From assembly GCA_023230265.1 (NCBI GenBank), contig JALNXR010000071.1, positions 1-8,857 of the forward strand: a DNA stretch of 8,857 nucleotides, written 5' to 3'. Shown here one piece after another: positions 1-5,424 of this stretch. Position 1 is the stretch's first letter; each line of letters opens with the position of its first letter. Below the pieces are notes generated by a model that saw only the letters and a list, made by a program, of their open reading frames with translations, was not told where the DNA came from and searched no databases. Source of the DNA: Bacteroidales bacterium. GTDB taxonomy: Bacteria; Bacteroidota; Bacteroidia; Bacteroidales; UBA932. A program made the position numbers and the translations under genes.

Positions 1-480
1 CTTCGCGCTTTGAAAACCGAGCCAGTCGGCGAGATCACGAATGATTCCACTTTTGCTTCATATGGTTCAATCAGCAAGAGCGGTGTTCGCAGAATGTTTC
101 TTCTCGCCCAGCTTGATGCATATTCGTCATACGACATCATCGCTTCTTCTTATAATGATGCTCGCTCAGAATGGAGCGTCGGGGAAATAACCTATTCCGA
201 CATTTATAAAGCTTTTCCTTTTGATAACGCCACCGTTATCGTCGAAGCGACAGGAGCTCAGCTGCGCAACTGGAGCACGGCCACAGAGTACGCGGAAGGA
301 TATTCGAAATACACATTAAGCAATACGACGACATATCGAATCGTGACATCGACATACATTATTAATAATAATGAAACCTACAACTACACGAGCATTTATC
401 ACACCGACGAAGAAATTTTCCAACGCCACGTCCTATATCAAGAATTTCTAAAAACCACCGAACCCAATCCTTGGGGCTAG
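1..480 (+). CDS. 5'-nucleotidase / metallophosphatase family protein, C-terminal domain (5' end outside window)
   Basis: The frame is open from base 1 (Leu-Arg-Ala...) to TAG at 478-480, giving 159 visible residues; the start and the N-terminal metallophosphatase domain lie upstream. The visible part matches the 5'-nucleotidase C-terminal domain: EPVGEITND near the start, then YDIIASSYNDAR (about residues 44-55), then the hallmark GEITYSDIYKAFPFDN followed by VIVEATGAQL (about 61-88). Family members are usually exported enzymes that hydrolyse nucleotides or related phosphate esters. The glycine-rich loop normally before the substrate-binding Arg (N-G-G-G-x-R type) reads S-Y-N-D-A-R, so the Arg is kept but the glycines are lost. 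The usual Gly-Gly-Asp-Gly-aromatic motif near the C-terminus is also not recognisable. The end (EPNPWG) has no sortase signal or membrane anchor. Family assignment is good; substrate and activity are uncertain because of the degenerate loop and the missing N-terminus. Confidence 0.8.
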   Translation, partial: LRALKTEPVGEITNDSTFASYGSISKSGVRRMFLLAQLDAYSSYDIIASSYNDARSEWSVGEITYSDIYKAFPFDNATVIVEATGAQLRNWSTATEYAEGYSKYTLSNTTTYRIVTSTYIINNNETYNYTSIYHTDEEIFQRHVLYQEFLKTTEPNPWG

Positions 481-536
481 TGTTATAAAACCATAATTTC
501 TTGTTCATTTAATTGATTTGTGCCACGATAATTGGC

Positions 537-542
537 AAGAGG
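537..542 (+). promoter_or_regulatory. Shine-Dalgarno site fixing the start at 550
   Basis: AAGAGG lies seven bases before the ATG at 550. It also lies downstream of the in-frame TTG at 532, so it supports ATG 550 and not TTG 532 as the start. Confidence 0.6.
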
Positions 543-549
543 TTTTGAT

Positions 550-816
550 ATGGTTAAACGCATCTTTGGTATTATTTTCGCCCTTGTCGGTCTCGCCGCC
601 ATGATCGTCGCCGTAATATTTGGCATTCAAGCCGTTCAAGATTTATCGGCCTATCTTGCCGGCGGTATCGATCCCTTAGCTCCAATCGCATTTGTGATTT
701 TTATCGTCATGGTCGCAGTATGGGCCGCTCTTTTCATCATCGGCGTCGTCATTTTTATACCGAGCCTCATCGTTGCGATCAAGGGTCCGAAAAAGAAAAA
801 GACAACCGCAGCATAG
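550..816 (+). CDS. small two-segment membrane protein with Lys-rich tail, unknown function
   Basis: This is an 88-residue protein. ATG 550 is preferred because AAGAGG sits seven bases upstream; an in-frame TTG at 532 would add six residues but has no usable ribosome-binding site. Two hydrophobic stretches are visible: about residues 5-28 and a long one at about 44-77, separated by a loop (QDLSAYLAGGIDPL). A basic tail KGPKKKK (79-84) would be cytoplasmic by the positive-inside rule, as would the N-terminal MVKR, giving a hairpin with both ends inside. It has no cysteines, no lipobox and no catalytic motif. It lies 69 bases after the nucleotidase-like gene and 46 before the next membrane protein. 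I do not recognise a family. A weak candidate -35/-10 (TTGTTC at 501, GATAAT at 527) has 20-base spacing and is not convincing. Confidence 0.75.
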   Translation: MVKRIFGIIFALVGLAAMIVAVIFGIQAVQDLSAYLAGGIDPLAPIAFVIFIVMVAVWAALFIIGVVIFIPSLIVAIKGPKKKKTTAA

Positions 817-827
817 AGTTCGCGGTT

Positions 828-855
828 TTGCTAATTGAACCCATTCGGATATAAT
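828..855 (+). promoter_or_regulatory. promoter, probably giving a leaderless transcript of the 863 gene
   Basis: TTGCTA (828-833), a 16-base spacer and a perfect TATAAT (850-855). The -10 ends seven bases before ATG 863, so the expected transcription start is at or within a base of the start codon. No Shine-Dalgarno sequence fits at a usable distance. Confidence 0.65.
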
Positions 856-862
856 TGAAGTA

Positions 863-1525
863 ATGACTGACACAAACGAGAATAATCTCAAAGAAAAGAC
901 AGCTGACAGAGATCATAAAAAAGATTTAAATAACAAGAAAAAGTGGCGGTGGATTTCTTATCTGCCAGCCCTTTTTATTGCTTTGATAACGATCGGCTTA
1001 CTCCTTTTGATCATTCTCGGAACGATTTTTGGCGGAGGCGCGAATCAAGACAATCAGGTGCGGACCCTCCACAGCATTGATTTCACCGGAGAAATCGCCG
1101 CTTTTGATGAAAATTATGCTTATGTCGCGACCGCTGATGAAGAACCTGCCTTTATTTTCGAACAAGGTTTTCGCTGGGATAGCCTAAAATCAGAAGTACA
1201 CATTAACATCCCATCCTATGAAGAGACCTTAAGTGTCGATATCGATTTTGGATTGTTCAATCTTAAAACATATGTCGACTCGGAATCCAATGATGAGAAT
1301 TATGTATTTAAAGCCTATGATTCCGTGAATATTCTTCTGGAATCCAAGACGCTAGAGAATGTTCAAAACGACAGCCAAGGCAAAGTAGTATTTGAACGCG
1401 AAAAGATCAATTATATTTCGATTATCTTCAACGAGCCGATCACGACAATCGGTGAAGAGACGACAAGCGGATACTTATACTTAAAAAGTATATCCGTACA
1501 CGAAATTACAAATTATTCAAAGTAG
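863..1525 (+). CDS. single-pass membrane-anchored protein with extracytoplasmic domain, unknown function
   Basis: 220 residues. An in-frame TGA at 836-838 and no other start codon in between fix ATG 863. The N-terminus (1-30) is very hydrophilic and Lys/Asp/Asn rich, ending KKKWRW. One strong membrane segment follows at about 31-56. About 160 residues after it would be outside the membrane, by the positive-inside rule. That part has alternating hydrophobic/polar runs (for example SVDIDFGLFNLKTYV and YLYLKSISVHEI) suggesting a beta-sandwich, a fold often used for binding, but I cannot name a family. There are no cysteines and no catalytic signature. The 3' end overlaps the convergent minus-strand gene by 13 bases. 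The gene seems to have its own promoter with no leader. The existence of the gene is well supported; the function is not. Confidence 0.8.
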   Translation: MTDTNENNLKEKTADRDHKKDLNNKKKWRWISYLPALFIALITIGLLLLIILGTIFGGGANQDNQVRTLHSIDFTGEIAAFDENYAYVATADEEPAFIFEQGFRWDSLKSEVHINIPSYEETLSVDIDFGLFNLKTYVDSESNDENYVFKAYDSVNILLESKTLENVQNDSQGKVVFEREKINYISIIFNEPITTIGEETTSGYLYLKSISVHEITNYSK

Positions 1526-2664
1526 ATAGAAAAATATAGTTTTTGAAATGGCGAATACTCGCTGATGTAATATATGGTATCGCCGGTATCGGGATCGGTT
1601 GTTTCACCGATATTGGGATTGTCGACATAGGAGGACACGCCTTCATTTCCGACGATCATGAGGTAGAGGTTATTAAACCAAGTCGCTAAATCGTCGAGTA
1701 AATTATATTGTTTCCAGTAGTTACGAGAATACTGGTAATCGCCTTTGATCTCAGGACGTAGCGAATTCGATAATTCAGCGTATTTATCGTCATCTCCAAC
1801 ATAGTTGGCCAATGAGATGAGGCTATAAAAAGTCGTGAAGTAGCCCGAATAGCGAAGATAAGGGTTTTCACTGTTTAGGAGCACACAAGCGGCAACCAAA
1901 TTTGCATCTTGTTCGCGCATCGCTCCTTTGGCGTGGGCAATTTCGTGCGCCATCGTCGAGACGAGTTGCGAGTCAGGTGTGAGATAGTTGATATTTGGCT
2001 CCGTCGTCGGAGCAAATGAAATACCTGTAATGTTAAATTCGCGAAACAGGAAAGAGAGAAACATCGGTTTGACATTTGGCGTGAAGTCCGTGAAGTAATC
2101 GGATTCAAGGCGATCAAATTCAATCTTTAGCAGAACGCTTAATTCGCGAATTGTGTAAGGCTTTATTACGCTGCCGCTCTCATCAAAGTCAAGTTCGTCC
2201 GCGCAGGAGTTGAAGTCGTTTAGAAAGTGTTCAATGATAGGGACATAATCAGTATTTTCAACATCTTCTTGATACTGCGGTATGTCAACTGGATAACGGC
2301 CATAAGCGACACCGGCCGTTGAAAAATAATAAGCAAATGTCGAAGCGACCACAAGGATCAAAACAAGTGCTTTATTAAGTCCTGGCAAACCTCTTTTTTT
2401 GCTTAAATCGATAATTATCAAAACGATGAGCGCCACTATCGTGATGCCAAAAAGGATAAAGAAAACCTCGGCAATAGAAAACGGAATGAGGCTGATAAGA
2501 GGACCCATAGCCGATTGGATAAATCGATAGTAGGTTCTCGTCCAAAATTCTGCAGAAGGGGGAAACAGGCGAATAATAATCAGCACAATAAACGCCAAAA
2601 TAATAGCGATTAGAGCATAAATCTTTGCAAAAATGGCTTTTTTAAGCTGATCTTTTTCTATCAT
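1513..2664 (-). CDS. DUF3810-like membrane protein with HExxH zinc-peptidase motif
   Basis: 383 residues, read from ATG at 2664-2662 to TAA at 1515-1513. Three membrane segments lie at about 11-32, 60-86 and 97-116, followed by a long soluble domain. That domain contains MAHEIAHAKG (His240, Glu241, His244), then EQDANLVAACVLLNS with acidic candidates Glu251/Asp253 for the third zinc ligand, then RYSGYF (271-276). Three N-terminal helices plus HExxHxxG, an E-x-x-A-N stretch and RYSGY is the layout I associate with the DUF3810 family, a predicted but functionally uncharacterised membrane metallopeptidase group. Zincin-type hydrolysis near the membrane is inference. The gene follows the SDR gene on the same strand with 32 bases between them, but a perfect TATAAT six bases before its ATG suggests its own leaderless promoter. 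Its 3' end overlaps the convergent 863-1525 gene. Confidence 0.8.
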   Translation of the reverse strand: MIEKDQLKKAIFAKIYALIAIILAFIVLIIIRLFPPSAEFWTRTYYRFIQSAMGPLISLIPFSIAEVFFILFGITIVALIVLIIIDLSKKRGLPGLNKALVLILVVASTFAYYFSTAGVAYGRYPVDIPQYQEDVENTDYVPIIEHFLNDFNSCADELDFDESGSVIKPYTIRELSVLLKIEFDRLESDYFTDFTPNVKPMFLSFLFREFNITGISFAPTTEPNINYLTPDSQLVSTMAHEIAHAKGAMREQDANLVAACVLLNSENPYLRYSGYFTTFYSLISLANYVGDDDKYAELSNSLRPEIKGDYQYSRNYWKQYNLLDDLATWFNNLYLMIVGNEGVSSYVDNPNIGETTDPDTGDTIYYISEYSPFQKLYFSIYFE

Positions 2665-2670
2665 GTGCTT

Positions 2671-2699
2671 ATTATATAATGACGTCGGTATATTATCTA
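2671..2699 (-). promoter_or_regulatory. promoter of the DUF3810-like gene, leaderless type
   Basis: On the minus strand, TAGATA (2699-2694, four of six matches to TTGACA), a 17-base spacer and a perfect TATAAT (2676-2671). The -10 ends six bases before ATG 2664. The -35 overlaps the stop codon of the upstream SDR gene. There is no Shine-Dalgarno sequence before the ATG. Confidence 0.6.
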
Positions 2700-3743
2700 T
2701 TTTCTCTTATTCCCATCGCTTTTTGCCGATTTTTCTTTTCTGGACATCAAATCGCGAACGGTGTCTTCAATCGTGTTATAGAAGGGCCGGACTTGAAATC
2801 CCAACTCGCGGACAGCTAAAGCGTTTGAAAAGTTCGAATTAGACACCAAGGTATCCATTGAGTAAGCGGTAAAAATAGGCGGTTGCCTTTTGATTTTCGA
2901 CCACAGAGCGGCGAGAGGCGCAAACATTTTGACAAACCAGATTGGGAGAACGCTGCGGATTTTTCTTCGCCGCGATACGCGGCTGGCAATCTCGATAATC
3001 TCATAGACCGAGTGATATTGTCCGGATAAAAGGTAGCATCTTCCTTCGATGCCGCGGTCAACAGCTTTAATTATTCCGTCTGCGACATCGCGGACATCGA
3101 CGATGTTATAGCCTCCTTTAACGACCGAAGTCAAAGAGCCGTCAAGATAATTATTTAAGACCGCTGTAAAGTGTCCGTTCATCTCATCGTTGGGGCCAAT
3201 GATTCCCGAAGGATGGACGATGATCCCCCTGAGACCTTTTTTGACGGCATCTAAAACATATTGGCTCGCTTCGGCCTTTGTCTTTGCGTAAAAACCATTG
3301 ACTTCGTCGGGATCAAAATAGTTCTGTTCGGTAATCACTTTTTTCTTTGATAATTCCTTAAGAGCGTGGACGCTAGAGACATAGATGAATTTCTCAACAT
3401 TGCGTTTTTTTGCAATGTCGGTGATGTTTTTCGTACCGGTGACATTTACATCATAGACGAACTGATTAAATGAGCTTTCGACTGTGATGATTCCCGCGCA
3501 GTGAATGACTATTTGCGTCGCCTCTTCAGATTTAAAAGATAAGAATTTTTCGACATCCTCGTATTTGCGGATATCTCCTTCCACAAAATACATTTCGCCT
3601 TGTTTTTGATTAATAAAATCACGTTTTTTATCGTGAGGTAAAATAAATGCGACAATTGTTTTCTTGAGCCCCAGCAAAAGGTTGACGATCGTGCGACCGA
3701 GGTGCCCGGTCGCGCCGGTGATATAGTAAATAGTATTTTTCAT
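2697..3743 (-). CDS. NAD(P)-dependent epimerase/dehydratase-like protein (extended SDR)
   Basis: 348 residues from ATG 3743. This start is chosen over an in-frame ATG at 3791 because AAGGAGG (3757-3751) lies seven bases before 3743 and the Rossmann motif then falls at the N-terminus as usual. The nucleotide-binding motif is ITGATGHLG (GxxGxxG, residues 10-16). GDIR (56-59), HCAG (81-84), YVSSVHA (121-127, with the Ser of the catalytic set) and YAKTK (Tyr152, Lys156) follow in the expected order. HPSGIIGPND (177-186) and VDVRDVADGI (215-224) are typical of the dihydroflavonol-reductase/3-beta-HSD-like atypical or extended SDRs. The tail (333-348) is charged and Lys/Arg rich. The family is clear; the substrate, perhaps a sugar nucleotide, sterol-like or other hydroxy/keto compound, cannot be told. 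It is divergent from coaD across a 123-base intergenic region. Confidence 0.88.
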   Translation of the reverse strand: MKNTIYYITGATGHLGRTIVNLLLGLKKTIVAFILPHDKKRDFINQKQGEMYFVEGDIRKYEDVEKFLSFKSEEATQIVIHCAGIITVESSFNQFVYDVNVTGTKNITDIAKKRNVEKFIYVSSVHALKELSKKKVITEQNYFDPDEVNGFYAKTKAEASQYVLDAVKKGLRGIIVHPSGIIGPNDEMNGHFTAVLNNYLDGSLTSVVKGGYNIVDVRDVADGIIKAVDRGIEGRCYLLSGQYHSVYEIIEIASRVSRRRKIRSVLPIWFVKMFAPLAALWSKIKRQPPIFTAYSMDTLVSNSNFSNALAVRELGFQVRPFYNTIEDTVRDLMSRKEKSAKSDGNKRK

Positions 3744-3750
3744 AATCGCG

Positions 3751-3757
3751 CCTCCTT
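3751..3757 (-). promoter_or_regulatory. strong Shine-Dalgarno site fixing the SDR start at 3743
   Basis: AAGGAGG on the minus strand, seven bases before ATG 3743. It rules out the longer reading from 3791, whose extra 16 residues would be encoded across this site. Confidence 0.8.
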
Positions 3758-3761
3758 CTTT

Positions 3762-3791
3762 ATTATGAAATAAAAAAGAAATAATGTGCAA
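3762..3791 (-). promoter_or_regulatory. candidate promoter of the SDR gene
   Basis: On the minus strand, TTGCAC (3791-3786), an 18-base spacer and CATAAT (3767-3762). It would give a short leader that just includes the Shine-Dalgarno site. The match is moderate and the flanking DNA is AT-rich, so a chance match is possible. Confidence 0.4.
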
Positions 3792-3825
3792 CTAATCGAA
3801 GTCACACGCCAAGAAAAATTAGTAT

Positions 3826-3843
3826 TGTTGTTAACTAACAACA
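3826..3843. promoter_or_regulatory. perfect 18-bp inverted repeat, possible operator
   Basis: TGTTGTTA-AC-TAACAACA: two perfect 8-base arms around two bases, in the intergenic region between the divergent SDR and coaD genes. It overlaps the weak -35 region of the coaD promoter. A two-base centre is too tight for a good RNA hairpin, so a dimeric repressor site is more likely than a terminator. The regulator is not identified. Confidence 0.45.
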
Positions 3844-3860
3844 GTCGAGTGTGTTAATAT
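3831..3860 (+). promoter_or_regulatory. coaD promoter, extended -10, leaderless type
   Basis: TGTTAATAT contains an extended -10 (TG at 3852-3853, TAATAT 3855-3860) ending six bases before ATG 3867. The -35 is weak (TTAACT 3831-3836, 18-base spacer). No Shine-Dalgarno sequence is present. Confidence 0.5.
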
Positions 3861-3866
3861 ATTGGT

Positions 3867-4355
3867 ATGATTAAAAAAGCGATTTATCCTGGTTCTTTTG
3901 ACCCCGTATCTAACGGCCACATCGATATTATCGAGCGCATCTCGCGACTTTTTGAACGCGTGTTCGTGGTTGTGGCCGTCAATCCCAATAAGCACTACAT
4001 ATTTAGCGCCGATGAACGCGTAGAGATGCTTCAAAAAGCGACGCGTCACCTCGTAAATGTAAGCGTTGAAAAAAGCGATCAGATCCTCGTCGACTATGTT
4101 CGTCAAAAAGGCGAAGGCGTCATTATTCGTGGCGTGCGCAACGTCAACGACTATCAAAACGAAATTACTATGTACCAATTCAATCATACGAGCGATCCAA
4201 ATATCGAGACGCTGATCATGTTCCCTTCCAGCCACAATCTCTTCATCTCAGCTTCCTACATAAAAGAATTAGCTCTTTTTAATGCCGATATTTCGCCATA
4301 TGTCCCTAAGGGACTTGCCGATTTCATCTCTCAAAAAATACGCGAAAGAAAATAA
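3867..4355 (+). CDS. coaD: pantetheine-phosphate adenylyltransferase
   Basis: 162 residues, the normal length for the bacterial enzyme. It catalyses the fourth step of coenzyme A synthesis, ATP + 4'-phosphopantetheine to dephospho-CoA + diphosphate, in the cytoplasm. The nucleotidyltransferase signature YPGSFDPVSNGHIDII (residues 7-22) has the T/HxGH-type GH with His18. AVNPNKHYIFSADERVEML (37-55) and IIRGVRNVNDYQNEITM (85-101) match conserved blocks, with Arg87/Arg90 expected at the ATP/phosphate site. ISASYIKELA (127-136) corresponds to the family's ISSSxVRE, with one Ser changed to Ala. The start is fixed by an in-frame TAA at 3855-3857, only nine bases before the ATG, with no alternative start between. 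There is no Shine-Dalgarno sequence; a -10 immediately upstream suggests a leaderless message. The usual neighbour rsmD is absent here. Assignment is very secure. Confidence 0.97.
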   Translation: MIKKAIYPGSFDPVSNGHIDIIERISRLFERVFVVVAVNPNKHYIFSADERVEMLQKATRHLVNVSVEKSDQILVDYVRQKGEGVIIRGVRNVNDYQNEITMYQFNHTSDPNIETLIMFPSSHNLFISASYIKELALFNADISPYVPKGLADFISQKIRERK

Positions 4356-4409
4356 GGACGAACTCGAGTCAGCTTTTTAGATTTCTTCAGCATTTTTACT
4401 AATTCGACT

Positions 4410-4428
4410 TATAAATAGGAAAAGGGGG
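4410..4428 (+). promoter_or_regulatory. -10 element and Shine-Dalgarno site before the hydrolase gene
   Basis: TATAAA at 4410-4415 is a plausible -10, with only a poor -35 (TTCAGC at 4386, 18-base spacer). AAAGGGGG ends at 4428, seven bases before ATG 4436. Together they suggest separate expression from coaD, with a conventional leader. Confidence 0.45.
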
Positions 4429-4435
4429 TATTGAT

Positions 4436-5350
4436 ATGTTCATCTTTCGACCATCGCTAAAAATCTTTAAACGCACCCTCGACTTGTACGAATATAAACG
4501 GATACGCAAGACTAAACCTTTTGCTGAGATTAGCGGATGGAAAGACATTCCTTATATCGCCGATAATAATGTCGAGCACCTCCTTGATATTTATCATCCT
4601 GTCGGCCTGCGAAACAATCACCTCATCTTCGATATTCACGGCGGTTCTTACGCCTTTGGCTTCAAAGGCCTGAATTACATCTTTAATTCATATTTCGTCG
4701 CCAAAGGCTTCTCTGTTGTCGCAATCAATTACACCCTCGTCAAAAAAGGTACGAGCATCTACGAGCAAGTTCTCGACATTTTCGCGGCTCTTAATTTTCT
4801 TGAAGCGAACAAGGAAAAATACGACTTGCCCTTAGATAACTTTATCCTCTTGGGCGATTCGGCGGGTGGTCATCTAGCTCTCTTGACTGATTTGATATTT
4901 AAATCAAAAGAAGCGCAGGATTACTACGGCATCAAACGCCTTCCCGACATTAAAATCAAATGTGTTGCCACTAATTGTGGAGTCTATGATTTTGAGGAAG
5001 TCGTCGAATATGCCAAGCGCGTTATTCACAAGTCGGCTATGCCGTATTTATTCTCAAATAGATACCTCGAAAGAGACTTTTTGAAAATGAACAATCCGGC
5101 TTATTACATAAGAAAAGTTAAACCTGATCCCGTTTTTGTCTCTTCTTGCCATTACGACTTTCTTAAGAAGCACAGCTTTATGCTTCGCGATGAGCTTCTG
5201 AGGCAGGCGTTGACCCACCATTATGAATTTGAACCTTCTCTCGATATCAAAATCGGCCATGTTTACAATCTCGTCTTGCCGGATAGCAAACAAGGCAAGC
5301 GCACCAACGATGCGATGGCCGAATTCTTCCTTCGCGATTTCTCGAAATAA
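4436..5350 (+). CDS. alpha/beta-hydrolase, esterase/lipase-like
   Basis: 304 residues, starting at ATG 4436 with AAAGGGGG seven bases upstream. The sequence LLDIYHP (49-55), then FDIHGGSY (65-72, HGG oxyanion-hole motif), then AINYTL (96-101) and LLGDSAGGHLA (138-148, nucleophile Ser142 in GxSxG) is the order found in the hormone-sensitive-lipase/BD-FAE-like carboxylesterases. The likely acid is Asp241 (SSCHYDFLKKHS) and the likely base His275 (GHVYNL). It probably hydrolyses small acyl or acetyl esters in the cytoplasm; there is no signal peptide (the N-terminus FRPSLKIFKR is basic and not followed by a long hydrophobic core). It lies 80 bases after coaD and 74 before the polyamine genes, with no visible link to either. 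The region after Ser142 contains an insert with YYGIKRLPDIKIK, so lid structure and substrate are unknown. Confidence 0.85.
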   Translation: MFIFRPSLKIFKRTLDLYEYKRIRKTKPFAEISGWKDIPYIADNNVEHLLDIYHPVGLRNNHLIFDIHGGSYAFGFKGLNYIFNSYFVAKGFSVVAINYTLVKKGTSIYEQVLDIFAALNFLEANKEKYDLPLDNFILLGDSAGGHLALLTDLIFKSKEAQDYYGIKRLPDIKIKCVATNCGVYDFEEVVEYAKRVIHKSAMPYLFSNRYLERDFLKMNNPAYYIRKVKPDPVFVSSCHYDFLKKHSFMLRDELLRQALTHHYEFEPSLDIKIGHVYNLVLPDSKQGKRTNDAMAEFFLRDFSK

Positions 5351-5360
5351 TTACGTTTTA

Positions 5361-5379
5361 TAATTTTCATTGAAAATTA
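5361..5379. repeat. perfect AT-rich inverted repeat, possible terminator or operator
   Basis: TAATTTTCATTGAAAATTA: two perfect 9-base arms around one T (as RNA, an 8-bp stem with a 3-base loop). It starts 10 bases after the hydrolase stop codon and ends just before the -35 of the decarboxylase-deiminase gene. The lack of G/C pairs makes it a weak terminator. Its place next to the promoter also fits an operator. Confidence 0.45.
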
Positions 5380-5386
5380 CTTTTGG

Positions 5387-5415
5387 TTGCGCGCATAGCG
5401 AAGATAATATAAGAT
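5387..5415 (+). promoter_or_regulatory. candidate promoter of the decarboxylase-deiminase gene, near-leaderless
   Basis: TTGCGC (5387-5392), a 17-base spacer and TAAGAT (5410-5415), with an overlapping alternative TATAAG at 5408-5413. The start of transcription would fall within a few bases of ATG 5425. No Shine-Dalgarno sequence is present. Which hexamer is used cannot be settled by eye. Confidence 0.45.
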
Positions 5416-5424
5416 TTATGTGCT

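Noticed and set aside
532..549. TTG at 532 as the start of the small membrane protein
   Set aside because: The Shine-Dalgarno-like AAGAGG lies after this TTG and seven bases before ATG 550, so 550 fits better.
1530..1544. AAAAA-TATAG-TTTTT as a terminator for the convergent genes
   Set aside because: A five-base A/T stem is too weak, and it lies inside the coding sequence of the minus-strand gene.
3744..3791. ATG at 3791 (minus) as the start of the SDR gene
   Set aside because: The perfect AAGGAGG lies inside this extension and the Rossmann fold starts right after Met at 3743; the extra 16 residues have no support.
3831..4235. 134-residue open frame on the minus strand opposite coaD
   Set aside because: It lies wholly in the shadow of coaD, whose motifs are certain, and has no Shine-Dalgarno site or recognisable domain.
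4362..4378. ACTCGAGT palindrome followed by a short T-run as the coaD terminator
   Set aside because: The palindrome has no loop and so cannot form a useful RNA hairpin; the T-run is only five bases.
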